DNA of 64,000 nucleotides, taken from assembly GCF_001605725.1 (NCBI RefSeq), contig NZ_CP011530.1, positions 1 to 64,000 on the forward strand, given 5' to 3'. This DNA is from Mycobacteroides immunogenum (GTDB lineage Bacteria; Actinomycetota; Actinomycetes; Mycobacteriales; Mycobacteriaceae). Within the stretch, counting starts at the first letter, position 1. Every line of letters begins with the position of its first letter. The position numbers and the translations under genes are program-made. Below, in pieces: positions 11,597 to 19,870 of the stretch. Below the pieces are notes generated by a model that worked only from the letters and a program-made list of their open reading frames with translations, had not been told where the DNA came from and did no database searches.

Positions 11597-12430
11597 GTGG
11601 CAGATAAAGCGGCGTTAGAAAAAGCGATTGGCGACTTCGAGAAAGTACGGGACGGAGCCAATGAGGCCATCGGTAGTAAGCAGCATGTAAAGGATGAGAT
11701 TCAGCATTGGTGCGAACAGGCTGACCGTTTCAGTTTCATGCTCGACATCGACGATCTCTGGGGTAATCGCGACAAAATGATGGAGCAAGCAGAAAAAGTC
11801 TGGGACAAGCTTGTCGAGGCGAGCGAAGGGATTGCAGCACCATTTACCTACTTGGGGCACGCAAGTGACTGGGATCCCGAACTTGCCGGCATCATCACCC
11901 CCATTGTCACCACCGGTACGGGCGCTGATACCAATCTCAGTGTCGATTGGCAGGGGCTGGGAGCCGATTCGTATGCGATCGCCAGAGAAGATCAAAAGAC
12001 GGCACTGGCGAACATCAAATCGGTATCTAAACTGATTGCGGCTGAACTTAATTCGATGGCGGACCGCGGATGGAAACTGTACACAGATTTATTCAACAAA
12101 ATAACAGATTTCATGGCGAAGTTTTACGATGAGATTGGTAAGTTTGGTAATCCGTTCAGGCTAATTGATGCGATTCCTTCGGCAGTCACCATAATAACAA
12201 ATGGTGCACTGGCCTTGCGGGATATATTGGAGTCCTACGTTGAATTCTTTCGAGGTGAGTACAAATCGCGGCAAAACTTCAAATCTTTGGAGAAGACGGT
12301 CGAGGGCTTCGAAAAGGTGGGGCAACCAGCCCAGTGGCCGGTGTCGGCAAAGGATAGGTATAAGGACGGTTCGGTGAAGGGCGGCCATAACGATTGGTCA
12401 GTCAAACCGGGAGTGATTACCAATTCGTAG
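11597..12430 (+). CDS. WXG-like ESX effector candidate
   Basis: A 277-residue, largely helical protein starting at GTG after AGGAGCAG. It has an SVDWQGLGADSY segment (W118-Q-G120) typical of WXG100-like helix turns, preceded by a helix-rich domain and followed by an amphipathic stretch (about 160-215). The C-terminal 50 residues are polar. No signal peptide or enzymatic motif is seen. Its location after an EspC-like gene and before a lipoprotein repeats the module pattern. Function unknown. Confidence 0.72.
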   Translation: MADKAALEKAIGDFEKVRDGANEAIGSKQHVKDEIQHWCEQADRFSFMLDIDDLWGNRDKMMEQAEKVWDKLVEASEGIAAPFTYLGHASDWDPELAGIITPIVTTGTGADTNLSVDWQGLGADSYAIAREDQKTALANIKSVSKLIAAELNSMADRGWKLYTDLFNKITDFMAKFYDEIGKFGNPFRLIDAIPSAVTIITNGALALRDILESYVEFFRGEYKSRQNFKSLEKTVEGFEKVGQPAQWPVSAKDRYKDGSVKGGHNDWSVKPGVITNS

Positions 12431-12467
12431 CTGCGTAGGCCCGGCAATCTATGAGAGGTTATGCTGA

Positions 12468-13133
12468 ATGTCATCGCGTGTGAGAAACCGTTGCGTCTTG
12501 TCCGGTGTGTCCGCTGCGGTCGCCGTGCTCTTAGCCGCATGTCCGGCACCTAGCCCTAATTCGAACCCAGGATTGACGACACCGTCCTCGAGTACCTCAA
12601 CCCGGCCGATTTCTGCTGCGCCCGAAGCCGCAAGTATTCCGGTCTTGCAGGTTTGTGACGACATCTTGAAGTCCCTGATGATGACATGGCCCGGTACAAA
12701 GGGTGGCGAACCCAGGATCAATGGCGAGAGTCGGCCCTCGAAATTCAACGCAGACCTCAAGCTGGCGTACTGCTTGTTCGATGTCTCCGACCCGACCTTT
12801 GCGGGGCACCCTCACGAGGATAATAACAAGAGGCAGTTTGTCGCTGAATACAGGATTGATACAGCGGAATCGTCGATATCGAACTACCCGCAGGACCGGC
12901 GCATGTTTGTGGATGCAGAGGGCTTCAAGGTGCTCGTCGGATTCGGTCAACAAGACTGGACTGTGGCCAACGAACTGTTTTTAGAAGTCAAGCTCGATGC
13001 GTGGCGTGGGACGCTCAGACTTCCGACACGTTCTGAATGGGTGGCGGGACAGGCCACGACTATCGACGAGTTGCGGCAGGCGGCAGACGCCCTGGTGACG
13101 GTGACAAAACGGTCGATAGCGGCCATTAACTAG
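12468..13133 (+). CDS. Putative lipoprotein
   Basis: A 221-residue protein with a signal peptide and lipobox (VLLAAC), a Pro/Ser/Thr-rich linker to about residue 55, and a mature domain with two further cysteines (LQVCDD, LAYCLFD). Size and cysteine pattern resemble the module 1 lipoprotein and DUF3558-type proteins. It ends module 2 and lies 25 nt from the convergent methyltransferase gene. The role is unknown; a surface partner or protective protein for the module is possible. Confidence 0.7.
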   Translation: MSSRVRNRCVLSGVSAAVAVLLAACPAPSPNSNPGLTTPSSSTSTRPISAAPEAASIPVLQVCDDILKSLMMTWPGTKGGEPRINGESRPSKFNADLKLAYCLFDVSDPTFAGHPHEDNNKRQFVAEYRIDTAESSISNYPQDRRMFVDAEGFKVLVGFGQQDWTVANELFLEVKLDAWRGTLRLPTRSEWVAGQATTIDELRQAADALVTVTKRSIAAIN

Positions 13134-13157
13134 GGGACTTGTCTTGAAGGCGGGCGG

Positions 13158-13862
13158 TCACCACACGCCAGGCACCAGGCGGTACCGGACCCTCGCCGCA
13201 TATTCGGGATAGCCGTCAAGCTCCTGGGTGAGTAGCCGCTCCTCCCCCACCGCTCGAAACCCAAGCGCCACAATGGTTACCGCTGATCCAATCAACCCAT
13301 ACCACGAGTCGAGCAGTAGCGGCATGCCGATCAAGAACGGGATGGCTCCCGCGTACATCGGATGCCGCACATACGCGTAGGGCCCAGTGTCCGCGATCGA
13401 ATGTCCGCGGTCGGCTTGTACTTTCACGACCGGCGCCGCGAAGCTATTGGCGCGGAACACAGACACCATGGATAGCAGCGACACCGCGATCAGCACCGCG
13501 CCGGCAGCCTGGACCCAGATAGGAACGCTCGACCAGCCCCAGCGGCGGTCGAATCCGGGCAGCGCGAACCAAAGTGGCATTCCGATGATCGCGAAGATCA
13601 TGAACACCTTGTCCCAGCCTGTTTGGGTGGCCTGACGAGGTGATCCGAGTCGTTCGGCTAGTAGCGCGGGATTCTCGTTCAACAACCAAAGGTGCACACC
13701 GAGGTTGAGAACGGTCACCTCGATGCCCAGGATCCACAACTGGGGCCAATGCCATGTGCCGGCGGCGAGGATCAGCAATCCACCCAGCGCGATAGTCGAG
13801 ACAACATTGGTGACGAGCAGCTTGACCAGTAGCCGCGATTTCGACGGAATGGTCTTAGTCAT
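13158..13862 (-). CDS. Isoprenylcysteine carboxyl methyltransferase-like membrane protein
   Basis: A 234-residue integral membrane protein with about five membrane segments. The C-terminal catalytic signature of the ICMT/PEMT-type family is present: GPYAYVRHPMYAG, and later RAVGEERLLTQELDGYPEYA and VRYRLVPGVW. These enzymes bind S-adenosylmethionine at the membrane interface; the bacterial substrate is not predictable. It is transcribed just downstream of nat on the minus strand with a 9-nt gap, so the two probably share a transcript. Confidence 0.85.
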   Translation of the reverse strand: MTKTIPSKSRLLVKLLVTNVVSTIALGGLLILAAGTWHWPQLWILGIEVTVLNLGVHLWLLNENPALLAERLGSPRQATQTGWDKVFMIFAIIGMPLWFALPGFDRRWGWSSVPIWVQAAGAVLIAVSLLSMVSVFRANSFAAPVVKVQADRGHSIADTGPYAYVRHPMYAGAIPFLIGMPLLLDSWYGLIGSAVTIVALGFRAVGEERLLTQELDGYPEYAARVRYRLVPGVW

Positions 13863-13871
13863 GGGTTGACG

Positions 13872-14708
13872 CTACTGCTCGGTGAGCCTCTGCAATAGCA
13901 ATCGGGAATCATCAACGCCCAGCTCGATACCGAAGATTTCTCGGAGCGTGACCAGCACTTCCTCGGGGCTCAGCCGCTGGGTATCTCGCCCCACGCCGGG
14001 CCGGATGTCGTGGAGCTCGCGGTGATCCAGGATGTACGCATGATCGGGTGCGATTTTCTGTACGAAAACCCTTGTACTGAAGGGTGAATGGGGACTCGAG
14101 GCGACGAAGTAACTCGCGGCGCGATAGTCGATCGGGTACTGCGGTTCAAGCACGAAGGTGTATCTGCTCATCCACCCTGGCTGCGTCCCGTCCCCGGCGG
14201 CCTCGGACAGGGTCCAGCCGTCGGCTCTGGGTGTGACCTCGCCGCGCAGCAGTTGGTACGTCCACGATCCGTCGTTGATGGTGTCCTCGTCGACGATGCG
14301 GATTGGGGCAAGCGGGCTGGTCCCGAATCCGACATCGCAGAGCCACTGTTGTCCGTCCAGCCGGACCACGAGCATGCCGTGCGTCGCCGGCCGAATGGTG
14401 GTGGCGCCCATCTGCACGCGCCCTTGAATTCCGAAGAAGTCGAAGCCGAGGCGTTCTAGAACGGCGGCGAACAGGGCGACATGTTCATAGCAGTAGCCGC
14501 CGCGGGGCTCGCGCAGCAGCTTGGCCTGAACCGCCGGGATATCCAATGCGACGTGCTTGTGCAGCACCGCATCGAGGTTCTCCCACTTGATATTCAGGAC
14601 GTGCCCACGCTGCAGACGCCGCAAGGTGTCCAGGGACGGCGACCGATCGCCGTCGAAACCGATGAAGGCCAGATATTCGCCGAGTTTGAGCTCATCGCCG
14701 TTCCACAT
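13872..14708 (-). CDS. nat: Arylamine N-acetyltransferase
   Basis: It transfers an acetyl group from acetyl-CoA to arylamines and hydrazines; mycobacterial NATs can acetylate isoniazid and affect cell-wall lipids. The 278-residue protein has the Cys-His-Asp triad: C73 in RGGYCYEH, H110 in THGMLVV and D125 in CDVGFG. It is encoded divergently from module 3, whose promoter lies within the 143-bp intergenic region. Confidence 0.93.
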   Translation of the reverse strand: MWNGDELKLGEYLAFIGFDGDRSPSLDTLRRLQRGHVLNIKWENLDAVLHKHVALDIPAVQAKLLREPRGGYCYEHVALFAAVLERLGFDFFGIQGRVQMGATTIRPATHGMLVVRLDGQQWLCDVGFGTSPLAPIRIVDEDTINDGSWTYQLLRGEVTPRADGWTLSEAAGDGTQPGWMSRYTFVLEPQYPIDYRAASYFVASSPHSPFSTRVFVQKIAPDHAYILDHRELHDIRPGVGRDTQRLSPEEVLVTLREIFGIELGVDDSRLLLQRLTEQ

Positions 14709-14776
14709 GGTGTGGACAACGTACTAGCAGCGCTGAGTATCGATGTAGTGCTGCGGACCATATCTGGCAAAAGGGT

Positions 14777-14803
14777 GGAACCGAATGGCCGGTCCATGCG
14801 TCG
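14777..14803 (+). promoter_or_regulatory. ECF-sigma-type promoter of module 3
   Basis: GGAAC at 14777-14781 and CGTCG at 14799-14803 with a 17-nt spacer match the SigM-type consensus GGAAC-N16-18-CGTC(R). The arrangement is identical to that before module 1 (8329-8355), including the extended GTGGAACCGA. Located 49 nt upstream of the first gene of the module. Confidence 0.6.
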
Positions 14804-14851
14804 GAGCACAATAAGAAGGGAAATCTGGCTGCGATAGGGAGGTGAGTGTGG

Positions 14852-15073
14852 ATGAGCGACGAGCTTCAGCGTGATCTGGACCTAATCCGTAGTGTGGCCG
14901 ATCGCAGCGTGATGGACATTGAAGCCGCGGGTCGTGAGGCCGCCGCCGAGGTCAAGAGGCAGCTCAGCACGACGCAGTCGGCCGATCCTCAACAGCAAGT
15001 GAAATCAGCCGCTCCGCTACCGACAGAGTTCGACGAAGACGACTACTACCAATTTCAGCGATACGGACGATGA
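14852..15073 (+). CDS. Small acidic protein with C-terminal YQFxR[F/Y]G motif (paralog 2)
   Basis: A 73-residue protein, exactly the length of the one at 9606-9827. Its end, FDEDDYYQFQRYGR, matches LEEDDVYQFKRFGPK. I chose the ATG at 14852 because AGGGAGG lies 9 nt upstream; a GTG at 14846 would be only 3 nt from that site. The N-terminal two thirds are helical and charged and have diverged. It starts module 3, ahead of an EspC-like gene and the DUF4185 fusion. Function unknown. Confidence 0.75.
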   Translation: MSDELQRDLDLIRSVADRSVMDIEAAGREAAAEVKRQLSTTQSADPQQQVKSAAPLPTEFDEDDYYQFQRYGR

Positions 15074-15101
15074 CGAAAAATATGGAGTCAGGAGTCCCAG
15101 C

Positions 15102-15425
15102 GTGCCTGCGGTGACTCCAAGTAGCGGCGCAGGTGGTCAGGGCCTCCAAGTTGATGTCACTCTTGCGCGCCAGGTGGCACAGCGGCTGAAGCAACTGGGT
15201 GACAGTTTGATTCCGGGTGCGCCTAGGCCGTCAGAGAGCCCAGGGCCGGAGAAATCCATAGCGGCTATTGGGGCCATGTACGCAGCCAGCGAGCACTTTT
15301 CTAAGCAGTGCGGCTCATTCCTTCAAAGGGAGGGCGCAACGCTGGATAGCGCGGTCCAGGCGTTCGAAAGTACGGATCAACAAAACGCCGGGAACATCGG
15401 TGCCGCTGAGCGCCGGGGCATGTAG
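15102..15425 (+). CDS. EspC-like ESX secretion-associated protein
   Basis: A 107-residue protein with a short flexible start and two helices separated by a proline-rich turn (PGAPRPSESPGPE), the size and shape of EspC/WXG100-type proteins. It starts at GTG with a weak purine stretch upstream. It lies between the small acidic gene and the large DUF4185 fusion, 9 nt before the latter, so it is probably the export partner of the fusion protein. I do not see a clear YxxxD/E signal in it. Confidence 0.68.
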   Translation: MPAVTPSSGAGGQGLQVDVTLARQVAQRLKQLGDSLIPGAPRPSESPGPEKSIAAIGAMYAASEHFSKQCGSFLQREGATLDSAVQAFESTDQQNAGNIGAAERRGM

Positions 15426-15434
15426 GAGGACCGG

Positions 15435-16982
15435 ATGGGGGATCCGACGCGGGCACAGATTGAACAATGGCGGACCGACCAGCTCAGCGCTGCCGCAAAG
15501 AACTGGGGAGAGGTAGCCGACCACGTCGAGTTCATCCTTAACGCAGCGAGAGACGCGATAAAATCACCCATCGGAAAGGGCCAGTTCCTAGACAAGTTCA
15601 AGGAAACAGCTGAAGCAGTCATCGCCAGAACGCCGCACCAGATTGAAAGAATCCGGGCGGCTAAGACAGCGGCTGAGACGTCAGAAGCGGACCTGAAGGA
15701 CGCCAAAAACTCAGCTGTGTCAGCCATTAATGATGCCGAGAGCGATGATTTCACAGTCAATCAGGATCTCTCGCTGACTGATAGAAAGACGAACGCTTCC
15801 TTTGTCGACCGCGCATTCCGCAAGATCACAAAATTCGTCTACGAGGGAATCATCCGGGCACGCGCAAGAGCACTTGTTGGCGTCGATAACCGCATTGCCT
15901 CAGAGCTGCACAAGATCGCTGAGGAGGTAAGCGCCTTCCACGTAGGTGGATCCGATGGCACGACGGTGTTGACAGGTGGGCCGCTGCCACAGGGGCAGAG
16001 TAGAAACCTGGGCCCCGTCGCTGGCACGAACGCGCCTCCGATCTCCGGCGTCAAGGGCACCGATCTCGGGGAGGTTCTAGAGATCCCCGATGGTAAGGGC
16101 GGCAAGAAGCTGATCGCGGTCTTCGGCGACTCATTCTCCGAGGATCGGCTTGGAGGTAACCACTACAAGTCAGTTGCGGTGGAAATCAAGGGGTTTGATG
16201 AACAAGGCAAGCCGATTTGGGGTGATGTCCTGACGGGCTATGACGGACAACAGGGTCGGGCCCCGCTCTTTCCGACAGCTTTCCAAGACCCCAGGGTGGC
16301 TGCTGAGGTTGGGAAGGGCCCTAACACTCTGCCGGCGGGAAGCATTGTGATGAATAACGGCGACGTGTACACGATGGTGGCAGCCACGAAGGATCTGCAC
16401 CCGGACGGCGGAACGTGGTTCACGAAGGCGACCGGCGACTTTTCGAATGGATGGCCGCCAATCGAGTCCAGTTATCGTACGGCTCAAGATTCGTCGCTAT
16501 CGCAGGTCAGCGGTTACCAGGCCAAAGATGGCTCGACTTACATAGCCGCGAACGGGTTCGATCGCGGACAAGGCGTAACCATGTATCGGGTACCCGATGG
16601 CGTGGACGTCACGGATCGCAAAAACTGGCAGCCGTGGACTGGGAACGGTTGGGGCCAAAACGGGCAGGAGGCCGTCAGCCTCAGCGGGCGGCAGTCGTAC
16701 GGGGAAATCAGCCTGCGTGAGGTCCAAGGCAGGCCCGTATTGTCTGGGTTCAATGTCGATACGGGAAATGTTGAAGTGCGCGTGGGTGGGGGTGAGCCCA
16801 ACAAGATATTCGCGGGTCCGCCAACGACAGTGATTAATAGCGGACAGTTGCCGCAGCCCTACGGCGGGTACATTCTCCCGAATTCAACACTGGACCGGCT
16901 GCTGATTATGGGTAGTCAGTGGGACACCACAACGAACGATACTTATCATTCCAGCATATTTGAGGTGAACCCTAACAAGTAG
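15435..16982 (+). CDS. ESX-like helical domain fused to DUF4185 (GH183-type) domain
   Basis: A 515-residue protein. Residues 1-170 are helical without a Sec signal and resemble the N-terminal export domain of ESX/LXG-type effectors. A Gly/Pro-rich linker (170-200) follows, then a DUF4185 domain from about 200 to the end, with the VFGDSFSED signature at 229-237 and repeated beta-strand blocks. DUF4185 members include endo-D-arabinanases (GH183) that cut mycobacterial arabinan. Activity on arabinogalactan or lipoarabinomannan is therefore a reasonable hypothesis. A GGAGGACC site precedes the ATG. Two paralogous exported proteins follow. Confidence 0.82.
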   Translation: MGDPTRAQIEQWRTDQLSAAAKNWGEVADHVEFILNAARDAIKSPIGKGQFLDKFKETAEAVIARTPHQIERIRAAKTAAETSEADLKDAKNSAVSAINDAESDDFTVNQDLSLTDRKTNASFVDRAFRKITKFVYEGIIRARARALVGVDNRIASELHKIAEEVSAFHVGGSDGTTVLTGGPLPQGQSRNLGPVAGTNAPPISGVKGTDLGEVLEIPDGKGGKKLIAVFGDSFSEDRLGGNHYKSVAVEIKGFDEQGKPIWGDVLTGYDGQQGRAPLFPTAFQDPRVAAEVGKGPNTLPAGSIVMNNGDVYTMVAATKDLHPDGGTWFTKATGDFSNGWPPIESSYRTAQDSSLSQVSGYQAKDGSTYIAANGFDRGQGVTMYRVPDGVDVTDRKNWQPWTGNGWGQNGQEAVSLSGRQSYGEISLREVQGRPVLSGFNVDTGNVEVRVGGGEPNKIFAGPPTTVINSGQLPQPYGGYILPNSTLDRLLIMGSQWDTTTNDTYHSSIFEVNPNK

Positions 16983-17033
16983 AAGAATTCAGTTGGAGCT
17001 ACTGCTTTGAACCACGTACCGACAGGACACGCT

Positions 17034-17537
17034 ATGTATTTTAAAACCGCAACGGCGATTCTCCTGAGTCACGTAGTCGGACTTTTGGGGGCCTGCACCG
17101 CTAAAGCGGAGCCGCCGAAGTTTCCCGATATGAGTAGCTATACACCCGTCAACGCGGACGATTATGTGATCTCGCTTCCCAACGTGGGCCGGGAACCGAT
17201 TAAGAAGGTGTATTTCGTGACCCCGGACGGTATTCACTGCAGCTTTCTAGGGCAGTCCGCTGGCTGCACGGGTAACATCCCGGGAGTATCGGCAAAGGAC
17301 AAGAGCCCGTACACAGATATTGGCACCGACTCGGGGGTGCAACCAATGGGCTCCACACCATTTGTTGACGGGAAAATTCAAGGGCATGAACTAAAAGCAC
17401 TTCCGCCGCTTCACTCACTAACGTCTGGCGGAGTGACATGTGGTGTGGACGGCAAAGGGACTACCGCGTGTAAGGATTCGAAACAGCGCGGTTTCGTCAT
17501 CTCGCAGGACGGCACTAGCTGGTTCCCCCAGGTCTAG
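17034..17537 (+). CDS. Exported protein, AEPPKFPD family (tandem copy 1)
   Basis: A 167-residue protein with a signal peptide. It has a possible lipobox (LLGAC) but also a clean signal peptidase I site (AKA before EPPKFPD), so the mode of anchoring is uncertain. The mature part has a PDM..YTPVNADDYVISLPN start and conserved cysteines (HCSF, GCTGNIPG, TCGVDG, TACKD). I chose the ATG at 17034, 8 nt after AGGA; a TTG at 17007 is in frame. It follows the DUF4185 fusion by 51 nt. A close paralog is at 17751-18272 and a more distant one at 47877-48404. Confidence 0.75.
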   Translation: MYFKTATAILLSHVVGLLGACTAKAEPPKFPDMSSYTPVNADDYVISLPNVGREPIKKVYFVTPDGIHCSFLGQSAGCTGNIPGVSAKDKSPYTDIGTDSGVQPMGSTPFVDGKIQGHELKALPPLHSLTSGGVTCGVDGKGTTACKDSKQRGFVISQDGTSWFPQV

Positions 17538-17648
17538 TACTTTCGCGCCGTGGTCCGGGACACGTTGGCGTTATCGGCAGTGATTCGACGGGAACATTTC
17601 CTAGCTCGCCGAGCCCAGTTTTCAAGGGTAGTCGGGTTAGGGGTGCAT

Positions 17649-17705
17649 TTTCCGACGGAAGACGACATCTATCATTCGAATATAATTGAGGTCAAACCCG
17701 ATTCG
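17649..17705 (+). pseudogene. Remnant of a second DUF4185 gene 3' end
   Basis: Translation in the frame of the downstream gene gives FPTEDDIYHSNIIEVKPDS, which matches the C-terminus of the DUF4185 fusion (TTTNDTYHSSIFEVNPNK). The 17538-17750 gap thus holds the debris of a duplicated DUF4185 gene just before the second copy of the exported protein. Upstream of 17649 the similarity fades and stops appear in other frames. Confidence 0.6.
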
Positions 17706-17750
17706 ATAATTGTAAACAGTACTGGCCGAAAAGAAAGCGGCCCTAGTACG

Positions 17751-18272
17751 ATGATGCAAAAGATGTCTACACGGGCAATGGCCATTGCAGTGTCGATGAC
17801 GTCCGCTCTCGCGGTTCTGTGTGCGTGCCACGCGAATGCCGAGCCCCCAAAATTTCCCGACCTGAACGCCTATGTAGCGGCGAATGTTGACGAGTACGTA
17901 ATTTTGCTTCCAAATGTCGGCCGCGAAGCCAATAAAAGAGTGTATTTTGTAACGCCCGATGGTGTTCGATGCAACTTTCTGATGGATTCTGCCGGATGCA
18001 CGGGAGACAACATCCCGGGAATATCGGATAAGGATAAGAACCCGTATACATACGTCGCTACCGGGACGGGAATTCGGCCTACTGCATCTACGCCATTTGT
18101 GGATGGCAAGATCCAAGGGCATGAACTAAAGGTCCTGCCCGTACTTCACTCGATCACGGTTAATGGCGTTGTCTGTGGCGTCGATGATGCAGGCACAACT
18201 GCGTGTAAGGACACCGATGGTCGCGGATTCGTACTGTCCAAGCGTGGGTCGATATGGTTTCCGAAGGTGTAA
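17751..18272 (+). CDS. Exported protein, AEPPKFPD family (tandem copy 2)
   Basis: A 173-residue paralog of 17034-17537: the shared blocks include NAEPPKFPDLNAY, LLPNVGRE, VYFVTPDG, STPFVDGKIQGHELK and TTACKD. It has a signal peptide ending in ANA before EPPKFPD. The start could be ATG 17751, 17754 or 17763; none has a strong ribosome-binding site. The open frame extends far upstream only because it reads through the DUF4185 remnant. The tandem arrangement after an enzyme-like effector would suit an immunity or binding protein, but that is inference. Confidence 0.72.
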   Translation: MMQKMSTRAMAIAVSMTSALAVLCACHANAEPPKFPDLNAYVAANVDEYVILLPNVGREANKRVYFVTPDGVRCNFLMDSAGCTGDNIPGISDKDKNPYTYVATGTGIRPTASTPFVDGKIQGHELKVLPVLHSITVNGVVCGVDDAGTTACKDTDGRGFVLSKRGSIWFPKV

Positions 18273-18304
18273 CCGCTGTCACCACCCACCCCTAGAGTGA
18301 CCGC

Positions 18305-18877
18305 ATGGCCGTCGACCGTCCCACCATCTACTTTGCCTCCCAACAAGACTGGGAAGCATGGCTGGAAGACAACCATGAGGACTCCCCCGGTGTCTGGATC
18401 AAGATGGCGAAGAAAGCCGCCGGCATCCCCAGCATCAACCACAAAGAAGCCCTGGAAGAAGCGCTGTGCTTTGGGTGGATCGACGGGCAAGCCAAGTCGC
18501 TCGATGAGCAGTACACCCTGCGCATGTTCACTCCCCGACGCGCGCGCAGCACCTGGTCCAAGATCAATGTCGGCCACATCGAGCGGCTCACCAATGAGGG
18601 TCGCGTCAGGCCGGCAGGTCAACGAGAGGTGGATGCCGCCAAGGCCGATGGCCGCTGGGATGCCGCCTACAGCTCGCAGGCCACCATCGAGGTGCCTGAG
18701 GATTTCGCGCAGGCACTCAAGGCTAAGCCGGAAGCCTTGACATTCTTCGATTCTCTCACCAAGACGGCACGCTGGCCGTTCTTGTTCCGGCTTGCCACCA
18801 TCAAGAAACCAGAGACCCGGACTCGTCGCATAACGCAGTACGTGGAACTACTCGGCGAAGGAAAGACGTTGCACTAA
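18305..18877 (+). CDS. YdeI/OmpD-associated family protein
   Basis: A 190-residue cytoplasmic protein with the family pattern: IYFASQQDWEAWLEDNH at the start, EALEEALCFGWIDGQAKSLD in the middle, TPRRARSTWSKIN, and a C-terminal segment with KPETRTRRITQYV. Members are conserved, have been linked to stress and peptide resistance in some bacteria, and lack a known catalytic activity. Its gene lies 32 nt after the tandem exported proteins and converges with the methyltransferase gene. Confidence 0.85.
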   Translation: MAVDRPTIYFASQQDWEAWLEDNHEDSPGVWIKMAKKAAGIPSINHKEALEEALCFGWIDGQAKSLDEQYTLRMFTPRRARSTWSKINVGHIERLTNEGRVRPAGQREVDAAKADGRWDAAYSSQATIEVPEDFAQALKAKPEALTFFDSLTKTARWPFLFRLATIKKPETRTRRITQYVELLGEGKTLH

Positions 18878-18883
18878 AGGCCG

Positions 18884-19804
18884 TTACGCCTTGTGTGCCA
18901 CCGCCACGATGTAGTCCGAATGCAGTGAGAACAGCCGCATGCCCACCGAGTTGAATTGGGCCCGCAACAACGGATTGACGTGCTTCATGTCCGGCTGGCG
19001 CAGCCGCTTGGCAAGGAACCGCGATAGCGGTGGATAGACGTCGTTGGCGATAGACCATGTCTCCGAACGCGCGAAGCCCATATCCAACAGCAGATCCCGG
19101 TAGCCCTGCACATCGACGGCCCAGGGCACCGCGTTGGCCGGGGCACCTTGCCAACCGCGCCGTGCCACCTGGTTGCGCGCGATCGCGGTGAGGGCGGTGC
19201 GTCGCGGAACGATGTCTGCCGTCACCAATCGCCCGCCGGGTTTGAGCACGCGCAACGCCTCGCGGAAGAAGTCGATACGCGACGGGAAGTGGAACGCCGA
19301 TTCCAGCGCCACCACCTTGGTGCAGGACTCATTCTCGAACGGCAGGTCGGTCGCCGACGCCTTGACGTAGGAGATGGTGCCGGACAGACCCGCGGCCGCG
19401 ACACGTTCGGTGGAGATCGCGATCTGCTCCTCGGCGATGTTGACCCCGGTGATCTTCTTCACCTTGAACTCATTGGCCCAGAGAATGTCCTGATCGCCGT
19501 ATCCACAGCCGCAATCCACCACCACGTCCGTCGCGGTGAATCCGGCACTGGAAGCAACCAGGCGGGCAAGATCGCGGCTGGCCTCGTCCAAGGTCGTCGG
19601 ATGGTCGCGCCAGTAGCCGAAGTTGATGAAGAGCGATTCCTCGCCGAACAGATTCTGCGGTCCGACGATGTCGTACACCATCCCAGTCTTGGGGCCGTCG
19701 GCATTGGATACCGCGACGGCCGCCATGCGCCGCCACTCGTCGGCCCAGCGCCGTAGGCGCTCGCCGGTGGATTCATCGGTGAAATCAGACGTCAGAGTGG
19801 TCAT
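18884..19804 (-). CDS. Class I SAM-dependent methyltransferase
   Basis: A 306-residue methyltransferase with motif I VVDCGCGYGDQD and motif II/III regions (ITGVNIAEEQI, LKPGGRLVTADIVPR) of the small-molecule class related to antibiotic and lipid O-methyltransferases. The ATG at 19804 has AAAGGGAG 9 nt upstream; an upstream extension of 29 residues is less likely. The substrate cannot be deduced. It is divergent from gyrA, with inverted repeats in between. Confidence 0.85.
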   Translation of the reverse strand: MTTLTSDFTDESTGERLRRWADEWRRMAAVAVSNADGPKTGMVYDIVGPQNLFGEESLFINFGYWRDHPTTLDEASRDLARLVASSAGFTATDVVVDCGCGYGDQDILWANEFKVKKITGVNIAEEQIAISTERVAAAGLSGTISYVKASATDLPFENESCTKVVALESAFHFPSRIDFFREALRVLKPGGRLVTADIVPRRTALTAIARNQVARRGWQGAPANAVPWAVDVQGYRDLLLDMGFARSETWSIANDVYPPLSRFLAKRLRQPDMKHVNPLLRAQFNSVGMRLFSLHSDYIVAVAHKA

Positions 19805-19870
19805 GAGTGGCAGCTCCCTTTCGGTTCTGGCCGCCCCGTTGCGGCTCGCGCATGCGTAACAAACAGTACC

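Noticed and set aside
17550..17750. N-terminal extension of the second exported protein from 17550
   Set aside because: The extension reads through debris of a DUF4185 gene and hides the signal peptide; a start at 17751-17763 restores it.
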